The position numbers and the translations under genes were made by a program. 64,000 nt of DNA, from positions 248,001 through 312,000 of the forward strand of contig NZ_CP136514.1 of NCBI RefSeq assembly GCF_032813545.1, read 5' to 3'. Source of the DNA: Nodosilinea sp. E11. Its GTDB lineage: Bacteria > Cyanobacteriota > Cyanobacteriia > Phormidesmidales > Phormidesmidaceae. Below are positions 51,862-60,736 of the stretch, piece by piece. The stretch's first letter is position 1. Each line of letters begins with the position of its first letter. The notes beneath the pieces were generated by a model, which saw nothing but the letters and a program-made list of their open reading frames with translations, was not told where the DNA came from and made no database searches.

Positions 51862-52377
51862 TTAAACCTTTCTTTCTGGTAGTGAACATGTGGCATCAAA
51901 CTCAAGCTGGGGAGCATAGTTTGTTGCCCAATAGCGGTCAAAATGCTGAGCCACAATGCGACTAACGACCTGAGACATGGGGCCAAGGTCAACCAACTTA
52001 CAGGTTTTAAGCAGCACCAGATTAAAGCCACCCATCGAGAGCGTGTTGTAAAGTCGCTTGTTCTCTGCCCCGGTTGGCACGGGTGGAACAGTGTCCAATG
52101 GAGTTGCGCCAAAGGCAGGTCGCCCAGCTAAGTAAGGGCGCAGGTCGTCGTCTGCCCCATCCCGAAGCGTTTTGTACCAGTCATTAACAGGCATCCCTCT
52201 AGCGTCACAGTCTTGATAAGCACATTCAACGTAATAGTCTCGATTAACCTTAAAGAACGCTTGGATGCACTGTTTGACCAGGTCTTTAGACGACCAGTGC
52301 AGCCCAACACAGGCTTGGTCGTACCGTGACCGGGTCTCCGCATCCATGTAGATGTAATTGATTCTCAAATCAGGCAT
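51862..52377 (-). CDS. Unknown soluble protein of the accessory island
   Basis: The preferred start is ATG 52377 (MPDLRINYIYMDAETRSRYD), giving 171 residues; a TTG at 52437 would add 20. The sequence 'GLHWSSKDLVKQCIQAFFKVNRDYYVECAYQDCDARGMPVNDWYKTLRDG' is well ordered with several cysteines and aromatics, while the middle is proline-rich. I do not recognise the family. It is AT-rich and shows no membrane segment. It forms a two-gene unit with the downstream small helical protein. Confidence 0.55.
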   Translation of the reverse strand: MPDLRINYIYMDAETRSRYDQACVGLHWSSKDLVKQCIQAFFKVNRDYYVECAYQDCDARGMPVNDWYKTLRDGADDDLRPYLAGRPAFGATPLDTVPPVPTGAENKRLYNTLSMGGFNLVLLKTCKLVDLGPMSQVVSRIVAQHFDRYWATNYAPQLEFDATCSLPERKV

Positions 52378-52561
52378 TAGGGTCAGATAATCAACGGTCA
52401 CATTACTAAGCACAAATTTAACTGACCTTGAACACAAAATAGCGTTAATAGAATCAAAATTACACTATGTAGAATTATTTGTGCTATATATCAGACAGGG
52501 TTACAGCGCCTTAGCGTTCACCCTAGTCATTTTCTGAAGTTCTCAACTGCGAGTAACCCCC

Positions 52562-52810
52562 ATGCCTCAAGCCTTTCTCCCCTCTGCTTTGTCTAGCCCG
52601 AGCCTGCAAGTCACTCTGGAACCTGACGCCGAGTCGGGGCGAGAGATTATCCGCATCTTGGTCATTGGCCCCGCCCACGGTGTTGAGCGCATTGTTCACG
52701 AACTTTTTCGTCTTGGCTTTGCCGAAGTGCGTGAGTGGAGCAAGCCGCAACCCACAGGACGCGTTAATGAAATTATGCGAGTGCTCACCCGCTATGTGTT
52801 GGCGGAGTAA
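52562..52810 (+). CDS. Small conserved-looking hypothetical protein
   Basis: An 82-residue protein ('MPQAFLPSALSSPSLQVTLE', 'REIIRILVIGPAHGVERIVHELFRLGFAEVREWSKPQPTGRVNEIMRVLTRYV'). The central 'IIRILVIGPAHGVERIVHELFRLGF' reads as a beta-alpha unit with a GPAHG turn. Size, sharp start and balanced codon use support a real gene. The function is unknown. It stands alone, preceded by a divergent gap of about 180 bp from the minus-strand pair. Confidence 0.6.
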   Translation: MPQAFLPSALSSPSLQVTLEPDAESGREIIRILVIGPAHGVERIVHELFRLGFAEVREWSKPQPTGRVNEIMRVLTRYVLAE

Positions 52811-53165
52811 GGATGGAAGTTTTTTCCAATACTATGAGCGTTGCCCAAGATTATTGGTGTTGATAGGTTACAGAAGATGACTTCTTGTTCTAAAGATGAA
52901 GAACTTGATGTCGTATGCGCTTTGATGTCTCATGCGACATTATTCGAATGCAGGCTTTTTGGTGCGATCGCAACATTCCACAGAAGGTGTGCATAGACAG
53001 TAAACATTGAACTTTCATCTAAATCTTGCAATGGTTTAGAACAGAGCAAAAACCTAAGGCCCCAATAATTACTTCGCATCCCCTTACGATGTCATCTGCC
53101 TTCAGGTATAGCCAGAAAAACGATATAGCGGAAACAAAACCTGTATAAAAAGCATCTTTAACCTA
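52811..53165. other. AT-rich gap without recognisable gene
   Basis: No frame with coding character, tRNA or repeat is visible in this 355-bp stretch. A TATAAAA sequence near 53143 could be a -10 element for the next gene. Confidence 0.4.
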
Positions 53166-53432
53166 ATGTATTTGGGTGACAGAGAATTTTGCCTCATGAA
53201 CAAGATGTCGCCTAATTCCCATGTAGAAGACCTGATCGATCAATTAAAAAGACTTACCCCCGCAGAGCGAGATCGGGTTTTGGCAGAGCTAATGCAGGAG
53301 AGCACATTAACCCTAGTCATTGGCGGCTCTAGCACCACTAAATTTAAGGTCATTACCCAAAATCAGACAATGGCCCTGCTGTCGATAGTGATTGACCAAG
53401 AATCATTTGACGATGATAAAAAATACTCATGA
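53166..53432 (+). CDS. Small hypothetical protein
   Basis: The frame from ATG 53166 gives 88 residues; a second ATG at 53196 (MNKMSPNSHVEDLIDQLKRL) gives 78 and looks more natural, because the helix 'HVEDLIDQLKRLTPAERDRVLAELMQE' starts soon after. The C-terminal half is beta-rich ('TLTLVIGGSSTTKFKVITQNQTMALLSIVID') and ends in an acidic tail. No family recognised. It is AT-rich and lies next to the decayed TnpB. Confidence 0.5.
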   Translation: MYLGDREFCLMNKMSPNSHVEDLIDQLKRLTPAERDRVLAELMQESTLTLVIGGSSTTKFKVITQNQTMALLSIVIDQESFDDDKKYS

Positions 53433-53564
53433 CAATGATAGACGATTCTCATCCCTAACTGAAAATGAGTACTCAGAGGATGGCTATTCTGAGAATCATC
53501 AACAGATCAACTACTGAAATAGTCGTGCCACTCATTTACTACTGGATTTTGGGTTTTTCATGAA

Positions 53565-54287
53565 CTACGCGCCAGTCGCTATCGCGTCAGGCGGTTTCTT
53601 GTGCTTCTTAGCCGTCATTTGCTTCATGCTTCCGCAATCAGTAGGGATGGCCGACTCCACACTTGCGAGGGAAACTTCCTGCCCTCGTGCCCAAAGCAAG
53701 TTTACCTGGGCAGCATTGACGTCCCTATCCTCGGCATGGCGACATGCCGGGTTAGAGCAACTGTGAACATGGTCTTTCAGTGTCTTAGGGGTCAACTCCC
53801 AGCGCTGAGACGGCTTGAGTTGTTGGGTGGGGGACTCCAGATGGAACCCACCCGCCTCCGCTGACTTGTAATCCAGCATCGGCTCCACCATGCCAAAACC
53901 AACTGAGAGGATAGAGCGGTTCAAGCCAGCTTTTTGCTGTTTCCGTTCCCCCTTCTTGGCTCTAGCCGTCATTCCCTTGACGTTGAGCGTTTTACCAGCA
54001 ATCAGGCTGTTACGGCGAACGGTATCGCTGGTGAGTTTGTGCAATCAATCTGCTCGCTGATTGGCTACCCTTCGCTTGAGCCGGGCCACGTCCCGACTCG
54101 CTTTGCGCCACCGACATGAGGCTTTGATGCCTGCCCTACGGTCGGGTCTGTGTTTGTAACGAAGCTTCTTAGAGGCCGCTTTCACGGCACTGTCTCCCGC
54201 TTTGATGAAGGCGGGCTTAACTACCTTGCGGCCATCGGAGAAGGTGACCGCATCTTTGCAGCACAGGTCATAGACGGCGATCGCCAT
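53565..54287 (-). pseudogene. tnpB: Decayed TnpB (IS200/IS605-type OrfB), truncated and with in-frame stop
   Basis: Two adjacent minus-strand frames in the same phase make up the C-terminal ~240 codons of a TnpB. The first ends 'ARLKRRVANQRAD', then TGA (54045-54047), then continues 'LHKLTSDTVRRNSLI'; the stop replaces the residue that normally links RVANQRADF and LHKL. The rest includes the zinc ribbon 'CSNPACRHAEDRDVNAAQVNLLWARGQEVS', with the second CxxC pair lost. About the first 150 residues are missing, and the start 'MAIAVYDLCCKDAVTFSDG' is a corrupted version of the family's first catalytic block. TnpB proteins are RNA-guided nucleases of small transposons; this copy is dead. No tnpA is present. 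Confidence 0.88.
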
Positions 54288-54615
54288 CAGTAACCTCCAG
54301 GTAAAGGTGGCTCAGATTGAGCAGGAGAATCGCAAAATCGCTGAGACGCTGCGTGAACAGGTGGCCCTAGAACTGCTGGAGTTCGATGCTACCCGCCGCG
54401 AGTTCCAAATCTCTCAGGAGATTGCCCGCCGCGCCACTGTGCAACACCGGCTGCTGGAGATTGATTACCGGTTTAGCGATCAGATCGACAGTGTGACCTA
54501 CCTGGGCCGACTCTCTCAACTCGACCAAACAAAAGCCTCGACCTACAGAGCGTGGGCGAGGCTGAGAACCCGACTGGCGCGGATTCAGATGATGGTGTTG
54601 GGCAGTGACACCTAG
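54274..54615 (+). pseudogene. Truncated C-terminal remnant of a helical protein
   Basis: An open plus-strand frame (from after a TAG at 54271 to the stop at 54615) reads VAQIEQENRKIAETL, REQVALELLEFDATRREF and RLLEIDYRFSDQIDSVTYLG, ending ARLRTRLARIQMMVLGSDT. The helical, coiled-coil-like pattern resembles the end of a longer protein. Its 5' end abuts the TnpB remnant, so the insertion probably cut the gene. The only start is a GTG at 54307, which could make a 102-residue product. The parent family is not certain. It overlaps the end of the convergent secreted-protein gene by four bases. Confidence 0.5.
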
Positions 54616-56084
54616 AAGGTGATCCAGGCTGGGGGATTGGTGAGCCAGGGGGGCATTAGGCAGGACGTTCCATCTTTGAAATATTGCGAGAACAATGTAT
54701 TCTCCATGCCATCATCTGAAGCGATTGAGAATCCGCTGTCTTGGCCCTCAAAGTAGTGCCCAAAATTCTCATCGCTCCAGTCCCCAGGGAATCGAATCGT
54801 TGGTGCATCTGATGTAGCGCCATAGGACGCATTGCCCCGCACGTTGTCATTGGAAATGGGGTAGTTTCCATCGGCTGCTCTGATCCAGTAGTCCCTATTC
54901 CGCTGAAAGCTCCAAGAGGAAATGACGATGTTGCCGTTGTAGCCGTAGCAGAAGCTGGCGCTTGGAGGAATCGTAAATCCTGGCCCAGCCGACCGGGGAA
55001 AGTCATTAGATTTCCAAGGCCCATCAGGGAAACCATCGCCGTCTCGGTCATTGGGAATACCATTGCCGGTAGAATCATCTACCAAGCCATCGCCGTTAAA
55101 GTCGTGGACTGAAGGGTTGTAGGTAGCCAGGGTAAAGTCGTACATGCTGGGGCTGCTACCACCACCAGAACCCCCTGAATCACCAGGCCCACTACTGCCA
55201 CCGCCTGTGTCATCCCCAGCCCCGCCAGAGCCGCCTGAATCACCGCCAGAGCCACTAGAGCCGCCAGATCCACCAGAGCCGCCTGAATCACTGCCGCCTG
55301 AATCGCCGCCACTAGAGCCGCCAGAGTCGCCACCACCAGAACTGCCACCGCCCCCGGCACTACCACCACCGCCACTTGTACCACCTGGGGCCAGAGCACT
55401 CGGGAGACTGCGGGCCGAGGCTACTACTGCGGCGGGGACTTCACTGCCTGCGATCGCACTCGCAAAGATGTCTTGCCAGGGCTGAGGCAGGTACAAATTA
55501 CTCCGAAAGCACTCTAACGGTGTAGTGCGCGGGATCTGGTTAATCTGAAATTCGGCATAGGTTAAGGCCGAGGTGGTGGGGAGCAAAATGCTCTGGTTGA
55601 AGTTGATTGAGTCTGTCTCGCGGATCCTCAAGAAACCACAGCTATTGATCCGGCGGTTCAGAATACGGAGCTGGCCAGGATAGCTCACGGTGTAGCGAGT
55701 ATCAGGCTGCTTATTGACGATCACCAGGTCGCCGCCCTCGGTGGTGAAGTGCTGGGGTCGAGCCTCATCTAAGGCGTAGGATCCATCGCCCTGAGCCCGA
55801 CAGTTGGGACGAATGCGCCTTTGCAGGTTAGCGGGGTTGATCACCACCCCATCGATTTGAATCGTAGCGGTGGGGTAGCTGGCTGAGTTGGTCACCACCA
55901 CAAAGCCACAGCGAGTAGATGTGATGCTGCGGCTGGGGGGCGTATCAATGCCGATACTAACCTGGGCATTGGGTTCGAGTTTGTAGACCGAGATCGCCCC
56001 ATCGCTGTCGCGGTACACATGGCCCTTGGCGGCCATTAGCGGGAGTGCCAGCAGTAAAAGTAAGGGTAGGGAAGAGATTTTCAT
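54612..56084 (-). CDS. Secreted protein with Gly/Ser-rich linker and calcium-type repeats
   Basis: The start is ATG 56084 (MKISSLPLLLLLALPLMAAK), a clear signal peptide cleaved near AAKG. The 490-residue protein has an N-terminal part with cysteine-bearing units ('TRCGFVVVTNSA', 'NSCGFLRIRETDS', 'RIRPNCRAQGD', 'TPLECFRSN') shared with the neighbouring 56140-56781 protein. A Gly/Ser/Asp-rich linker of about 80 residues follows, then a 'DFNGDGLVDDSTGNGIPNDRDG' type run like calcium-binding dockerin/thrombospondin type 3 loops, and a C-terminal beta-rich domain. Probably an extracellular or surface protein. The ribosome binding site lies inside the terminator hairpin just upstream, so expression may depend on hairpin opening. 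Confidence 0.8.
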   Translation of the reverse strand: MKISSLPLLLLLALPLMAAKGHVYRDSDGAISVYKLEPNAQVSIGIDTPPSRSITSTRCGFVVVTNSASYPTATIQIDGVVINPANLQRRIRPNCRAQGDGSYALDEARPQHFTTEGGDLVIVNKQPDTRYTVSYPGQLRILNRRINSCGFLRIRETDSINFNQSILLPTTSALTYAEFQINQIPRTTPLECFRSNLYLPQPWQDIFASAIAGSEVPAAVVASARSLPSALAPGGTSGGGGSAGGGGSSGGGDSGGSSGGDSGGSDSGGSGGSGGSSGSGGDSGGSGGAGDDTGGGSSGPGDSGGSGGGSSPSMYDFTLATYNPSVHDFNGDGLVDDSTGNGIPNDRDGDGFPDGPWKSNDFPRSAGPGFTIPPSASFCYGYNGNIVISSWSFQRNRDYWIRAADGNYPISNDNVRGNASYGATSDAPTIRFPGDWSDENFGHYFEGQDSGFSIASDDGMENTLFSQYFKDGTSCLMPPWLTNPPAWITF

Positions 56085-56087
56085 AAT

Positions 56088-56111
56088 AAAAAAGCCTCTC
56101 CGTAGAGAGGC
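56088..56111 (-). terminator. Intrinsic terminator whose arm includes the next gene's ribosome binding site
   Basis: On the minus strand GCCTCTC-TACG-GAGAGGC is a perfect 7-bp hairpin followed by TTTTTT, directly after the 56140-56781 gene. The ATG of the next gene (56084) starts three bases after the U-tract. GGAGAGG in the second arm is the only Shine-Dalgarno-like sequence available to that gene. Confidence 0.85.
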
Positions 56112-56139
56112 TGGATGGAGTGCAGATAGGCAAATAAAC

Positions 56140-56781
56140 TTATGGCCAGCCAGCGGGGTTATAGAGCTGTCCACTACGGCAAAGAGGCTCTGGGTTGGCG
56201 ATTGGCAATGTGTTCATGTTGTAGGAGATGCCCCCAATGGAAAAAGATTGGTTAGCAGCATCGGCCCAGTCCAACGCGCTGGTGCTATTGACGGCAGCAA
56301 ACCCGCAGGCGTTAGCGGTTACCCGCCGTTCCCGCCCGCCAGCGTAGACAGCCTCATAGACGGTGTTTGGAGTCTTCACTACCACCACCTCACCCGCTCC
56401 AGTCTTGAAGTTGGCGGGGCGGGCTTCTTCCAGGTTGCCATCCACGCACCGGGGCAGCAGTTGGGTCGGGAGAGAAGCCTGGTTAATGGGGCTGCTATCG
56501 ACTGAAACCAGGTCAGCGAGAGAACTAGAAGCACCATCTCGCAAGACAATCAGACCGCAAGCATTAGCCGTTACACGCCTGGAGGAAGTGGCCCCAGGAT
56601 AAGTAATCGTCAGGTTTTCACCAGGGGCTCTGTTGGCCACAATCAACTGCGGCGAACCATTGGAGCGCATCACTTTATATACGGCATTGCCGTTGTACAT
56701 TTGGGCCGATGCCAGGGGAGAAATCACCGCAGCAGTCACTAACCCCATACAAGCGACAGCAAGAAATTTACGCTTTTTCAT
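56140..56781 (-). CDS. Small secreted protein with paired cysteine modules
   Basis: Start at ATG 56781 (MKKRKFLAVACMGLVTAAVI) gives a signal peptide cleaved after ASA; an upstream frame is unlikely. The 213-residue protein holds two similar ~75-residue modules: 'TITYPGATSSRRVTANACGLIVLRDG...LLPRC' and 'VYAGGRERRVTANACGFAAVNS...PLC'. Each contains 'RRVTANACG', so there is an internal duplication. The same module type occurs in the downstream larger protein (54612-56084), making the two paralogues. Exported, with cysteines likely in disulfides. No known family is recognised. Transcription ends at the hairpin behind it unless read-through occurs. Confidence 0.8.
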   Translation of the reverse strand: MKKRKFLAVACMGLVTAAVISPLASAQMYNGNAVYKVMRSNGSPQLIVANRAPGENLTITYPGATSSRRVTANACGLIVLRDGASSSLADLVSVDSSPINQASLPTQLLPRCVDGNLEEARPANFKTGAGEVVVVKTPNTVYEAVYAGGRERRVTANACGFAAVNSTSALDWADAANQSFSIGGISYNMNTLPIANPEPLCRSGQLYNPAGWP

Positions 56782-56883
56782 GTCAGTAAGCCGAGATCTA
56801 CGTCGAAAGGACAAAAGGAAACACTGGTATAACGGTACTTTTTCAAAGCCAGGATCCACGTCAGGCACACTATGGGATTGCAT

Positions 56884-57056
56884 CTACGAAATTGAGACAC
56901 TATGGGCAGTTTTGGGCCTTTCTCTCAGTGGTCTTACGGGTTGGGGGTTATGGAAAGTGGTTTGGCTGGTTGGAAGCCAGCGCTTGGTTGGGCAGCAGTT
57001 GAGGTTGGCGTGGTGCGGTAGCGTAAAATGACCATAAATTAAGAAGTAACTTGCAA
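56884..57056. other. Gap at the trailing end of the CRISPR array
   Basis: No gene or repeat is visible between the secreted-protein promoter area and the first (oldest) repeat. It is the array's distal end; a plain AT-rich stretch (ATAAATTAAGAAGTAAC) precedes the first repeat. Confidence 0.4.
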
Positions 57057-60000
57057 GTTTCAATCCCTGAGAGGGTTTGGGGCCGGTTGGAGCCAACAAA
57101 GGAGCCCGCCCGACGCGCATTGCTGGTGTTTCAATCCCTGGGAGGGTTTGGGGCCGGTTGGAGCGAGATTGCGTGGACTGCGCCAATCCCCATCAGTGGT
57201 TTCAATCCCTGAGAGGGTTTGGGGCCGGTTGGAGCGAATGGATTGGCCAACTAAAGGAGAAGCTACGCTTTGTTTCAATCCCTGAGAGGGTTTGGGGCCG
57301 GTTGGAGCAGCTAGGCCAGATTTATCTACAAATTGAATGTCATGTTTCAATCCCTGAGAGGGTTTGGGGCCGGTTGGAGCAATCCCCAGGCGAGGGGATG
57401 TCAAGCGGCGGTGCTGTTTCAATCCCTGAGAGGGTTTGGGGCCGGTTGGAGCACACCACAAACAACTCAACAAAGGCTGTCAGTGGGTTTCAATCCCTGA
57501 GAGGGTTTGGGGCCGGTTGGAGCCATTTACCACTGGCCTCGCTGGGGCTGAATGTACTGGTTTCAATCCCTGAGAGGGTTTGGGGCCGGTTGGAGCGTTA
57601 CGGCTTCCATCAGGCCCATAGAGCCTGCTCGTTTCAATCCCTGAGAGGGTTTGGGGCCGGTTGGAGCCCGCTGACTCTGGCCCTGCTAGAGCAGATTGCT
57701 GAGAAAAAGTTTCAATCCCTGAGAGGGTTTGGGGCCGGTTGGAGCGTTTGATGTTAAGCCGATCGAGTGTCTGATCTTCGTTTCAATCCCTGAGAGGGTT
57801 TGGGGCCGGTTGGAGCGCTGATTGGTGGTATAGCCTAGAACAGTTTCTAGTGTTTCAATCCCTGAGAGGGTTTGGGGCCGGTTGGAGCTGCCGCCTAGTC
57901 GATGAAATGGGAGAACGTATCGATGTTTCAATCCCTGAGAGGGTTTGGGGCCGGTTGGAGCCGGGACTCCAATCTCTTCGCCCCACCGATAGACGGTCTG
58001 TTTCAATCCCTGAGAGGGTTTGGGGCCGGTTGGAGCGTCTGGAGCTTTGAGCACCCGTGCCTGAGCGTAGGTGTTTCAATCCCTGAGAGGGTTTGGGGCC
58101 GGTTGGAGCTAGCTCCCGACCTATCCTCAGGCGTTGCAGGTCTTGTTTCAATCCCTGAGAGGGTTTGGGGCCGGTTGGAGCCCTCGTCGGTGGCGGGGTT
58201 GAGGCCTGTCGTTTCGTTTCAATCCCTGAGAGGGTTTGGGGCCGGTTGGAGCCGATCCAGCCATACTCAATCGAGCCAATGTCATCGGTTTCAATCCCTG
58301 AGAGGGTTTGGGGCCGGTTGGAGCAGGAACAGCAGGCCACCGCTGGGCTCTCCGCACAAGTTTCAATCCCTGAGAGGGTTTGGGGCCGGTTGGAGCTTAC
58401 CAACGTCGCCTGCCCCCGTGTGGACACAGTGGTTTCAATCCCTGAGAGGGTTTGGGGCCGGTTGGAGCAGAGTGGGCGGCTGAGGTCTTGAGGGCCGCTA
58501 ATGGTTTCAATCCCTGAGAGGGTTTGGGGCCGGTTGGAGCGCGGCCCACCCTAGAGCCCCTAGCCGCCATGCCCGCCGCAGTTTCAATCCCTGAGAGGGT
58601 TTGGGGCCGGTTGGAGCCCAGCAGCACCGGCATTTTTGAAAAATCCAGATAGGTTTCAATCCCTGAGAGGGTTTGGGGCCGGTTGCAGCCCCCGTATCAG
58701 GCAAGCCATCCGCCCGTCTAATGCTGTTTCAATCCCTGAGAGGGTTTGGGGCCGGTTGGAGCGTAAAGCTTATGAACGGTATCTCAAGGGGTACGAGTTT
58801 CAATCCCTGAGAGGGTTTGGGGCCGGTTGGAGCGCTTTTGCGTGAGAATTCTAGAATTATCGTTGCTTGTTTCAATCCCTGAGAGGGTTTGGGGCCGGTT
58901 GGAGCAGTGGTTTGTTCCTGGTGGTTCTCCCGAGAATCAGTTTCAATCCCTGAGAGGGTTTGGGGCCGGTTGGAGCGGATGCTGTCCCTGGTCAGTGGTG
59001 GAATTTGAGTAGTTTCAATCCCTGAGAGGGTTTGGGGCCGGTTGGAGCCTGAGAGTCCATCTCAACCACTTGGCCATTGCTGCTGTTTCAATCCCTGAGA
59101 GGGTTTGGGGCCGGTTGGAGCAAAAACCCCCTGGATTCAGGGGGTTTTCGGTACATGTTTCAATCCCTGAGAGGGTTTGGGGCCGGTTGGAGCGAGAAGG
59201 TCTCGCTGTGCCTTTCTGAAGAAAGCTTTGTTTCAATCCCTGAGAGGGTTTGGGGCCGGTTGGAGCACTTTCATACCATCAGGCCTGCCATCCTAGTCTA
59301 TGTTTCAATCCCTGAGAGGGTTTGGGGCCGGTTGGAGCCTCGGCTGCCTCGGCGGAATCGGTAAAGCCAGACGTTTCAATCCCTGAGAGGGTTTGGGGCC
59401 GGTTGGAGCTCAGAATCGCGTTCTCTTGCCCCCACCATTCATGGTTTCAATCCCTGAGAGGGTTTGGGGCCGGTTGGAGCGGATAGCTGTCACCGGGGCG
59501 GGTACTGTCACGATGTTTCAATCCCTGAGAGGGTTTGGGGCCGGTTGGAGCGTGATGTTGGTCGTGGTCATGCTGTTGCCTCGCTGTTTCAATCCCTGAG
59601 AGGGTTTGGGGCCGGTTGGAGCGCCCTTTGTCCACTCCCACACTTCACCAATCAATGTTTCAATCCCTGAGAGGGTTTGGGGCCGGTTGGAGCAACTCCA
59701 CCCCCACAACCTCACTCCCCTCAATCGTGTTTCAATCCCTGAGAGGGTTTGGGGCCGGTTGGAGCAAGCTACCCATGCCCACTTTTCTTGGGGCGTAAAC
59801 TGTTTCAATCCCTGAGAGGGTTTGGGGCCGGTTGGAGCAAAAGTGCCGTTCTCGCTCCCGAGATCACTAATAGTTTCAATCCCTGAGAGGGTTTGGGGCC
59901 GGTTGGAGCTGCCCGTCGCTGTATCCTTGCTTCTAAGATATTTGCCACAGTTTCAATCCCTGAGAGGGTTTGGGGCCGGTTGGAGCAAAAGTGCCGTTCT

Positions 60001-60205
60001 CGCTCCCGAGATCACTAATAGTTTCAATCCCTGAGAGGGTTTGGGGCCGGTTGGAGCTGCCCGTCGCTGTATCCTTGCTTCTAAGATATTTGCCACAGTT
60101 TCAATCCCTGAGAGGGTTTGGGGCCGGTTGGAGCGTTCGCAGTAGCCTCTACACGCTGGCCCTCGAAAGTTTCAATCCCTGAGAGGGTTTGGGGCCGGTT
60201 GGAGC
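57057..60205 (-). CRISPR. CRISPR array, 44 repeats of 37 bp, 43 spacers
   Basis: Each plus-strand repeat starts GTTTCAATCCCTGAGAGGG and ends GGGGCCGGTTGGAGC, 37 bp, spaced by 34-40-bp spacers. Read on the minus strand, repeats end in ATTGAAAC, the usual 8-nt crRNA 5' handle. This orientation agrees with cas genes to the right on the same strand and puts the leader at the right. Variant repeats (A to G at 57128; GGTTGCAGC at 58653) lie in the distal part, as expected for older units. Two spacers near the leader (59839-59872, 59910-59949) are duplicated exactly (59987-60020, 60058-60097). The repeat contains CCCTGAGAGGG, a short hairpin. Confidence 0.99.
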
Positions 60206-60460
60206 GGCGGGCCTCTGAAAGCCTTGTAGCATTTGATTTTCAAGGTCCAAAGGCGCGAACTCCCCAATTTTAGCATTCCTATCCTTGAAAATAGGTTTTC
60301 AGCGCTATGACTAAAGCCCTCAAATAGCCTCTGAGCAAGAGATATAGACATTGCGCGGATCTAAATTAAGGATCAGGGATTCGAGCTCAGCCTATAGGTA
60401 GGATTTCAGACGATCTGGGGTGCGATCGCACCCCAACACCCACTCACTCGCGGAAGCCCG
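60206..60460 (-). promoter_or_regulatory. CRISPR leader region
   Basis: This 255-bp stretch between cas2 and the first minus-strand repeat is AT-rich near the array (ATTTTAGCATTCC, AAAATAGGTTTTC), as leaders are, and has no gene. A perfect 20-bp palindrome centred on HIP1 (60416-60435; TGGGGTGC-GATC-GCACCCCA) lies 26 bp after the cas2 stop and could end cas mRNA or act as a boundary. Confidence 0.7.
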
Positions 60461-60733
60461 CTAGGCAAAAAATACAGTTTCATCACGCACCGCCTCACCG
60501 CCGATACGCTCCACTTTTGGCTGGCAGCATTCGCAGAGAAAGTAAAGCCGAATGCTGTCTTCTTCGGCCTTAATCAGCTTGTTGAGGCGATTTCGCAATT
60601 TAGTGTATTGCGTAGCGGTCAGGCTACATTCAAACACACTGAACTGCATCCACTGCCCATAGGACGACAGTATCTTGTGAATCTTAGTGCGACGTTTGTC
60701 TTCAGAAATATCGTAGGTGATAACAACGTGCAT
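60461..60733 (-). CDS. cas2: CRISPR-associated endoribonuclease-fold Cas2
   Basis: This 90-residue protein starts 'MHVVITYDISEDKRRTKIHKIL' with the conserved Cas2 D (YDI) and continues 'GQWMQFSVFECSLTATQYTKL', the ferredoxin-like fold signature. Cas2 dimers bridge two Cas1 dimers in the spacer integration complex. It begins three bases after cas1 ends. Normal length for Cas2. Confidence 0.98.
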   Translation of the reverse strand: MHVVITYDISEDKRRTKIHKILSSYGQWMQFSVFECSLTATQYTKLRNRLNKLIKAEEDSIRLYFLCECCQPKVERIGGEAVRDETVFFA

Positions 60734-60736
60734 GGC

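Noticed and set aside
53565..54287. TnpB as an active RNA-guided nuclease
   Set aside because: Truncated start, in-frame TGA and corrupted catalytic block and zinc ribbon.
55144..55485. Proline-rich plus-strand frame within the secreted protein gene
   Set aside because: Complement of the Gly/Ser linker codons; shadow frame.
57077..60182. Many overlapping reading frames on both strands repeating peptides such as SIPERVWGRLE and FQSLRGFGAGWS
   Set aside because: They are translations of the CRISPR repeat, which lacks stops in several frames; not genes.
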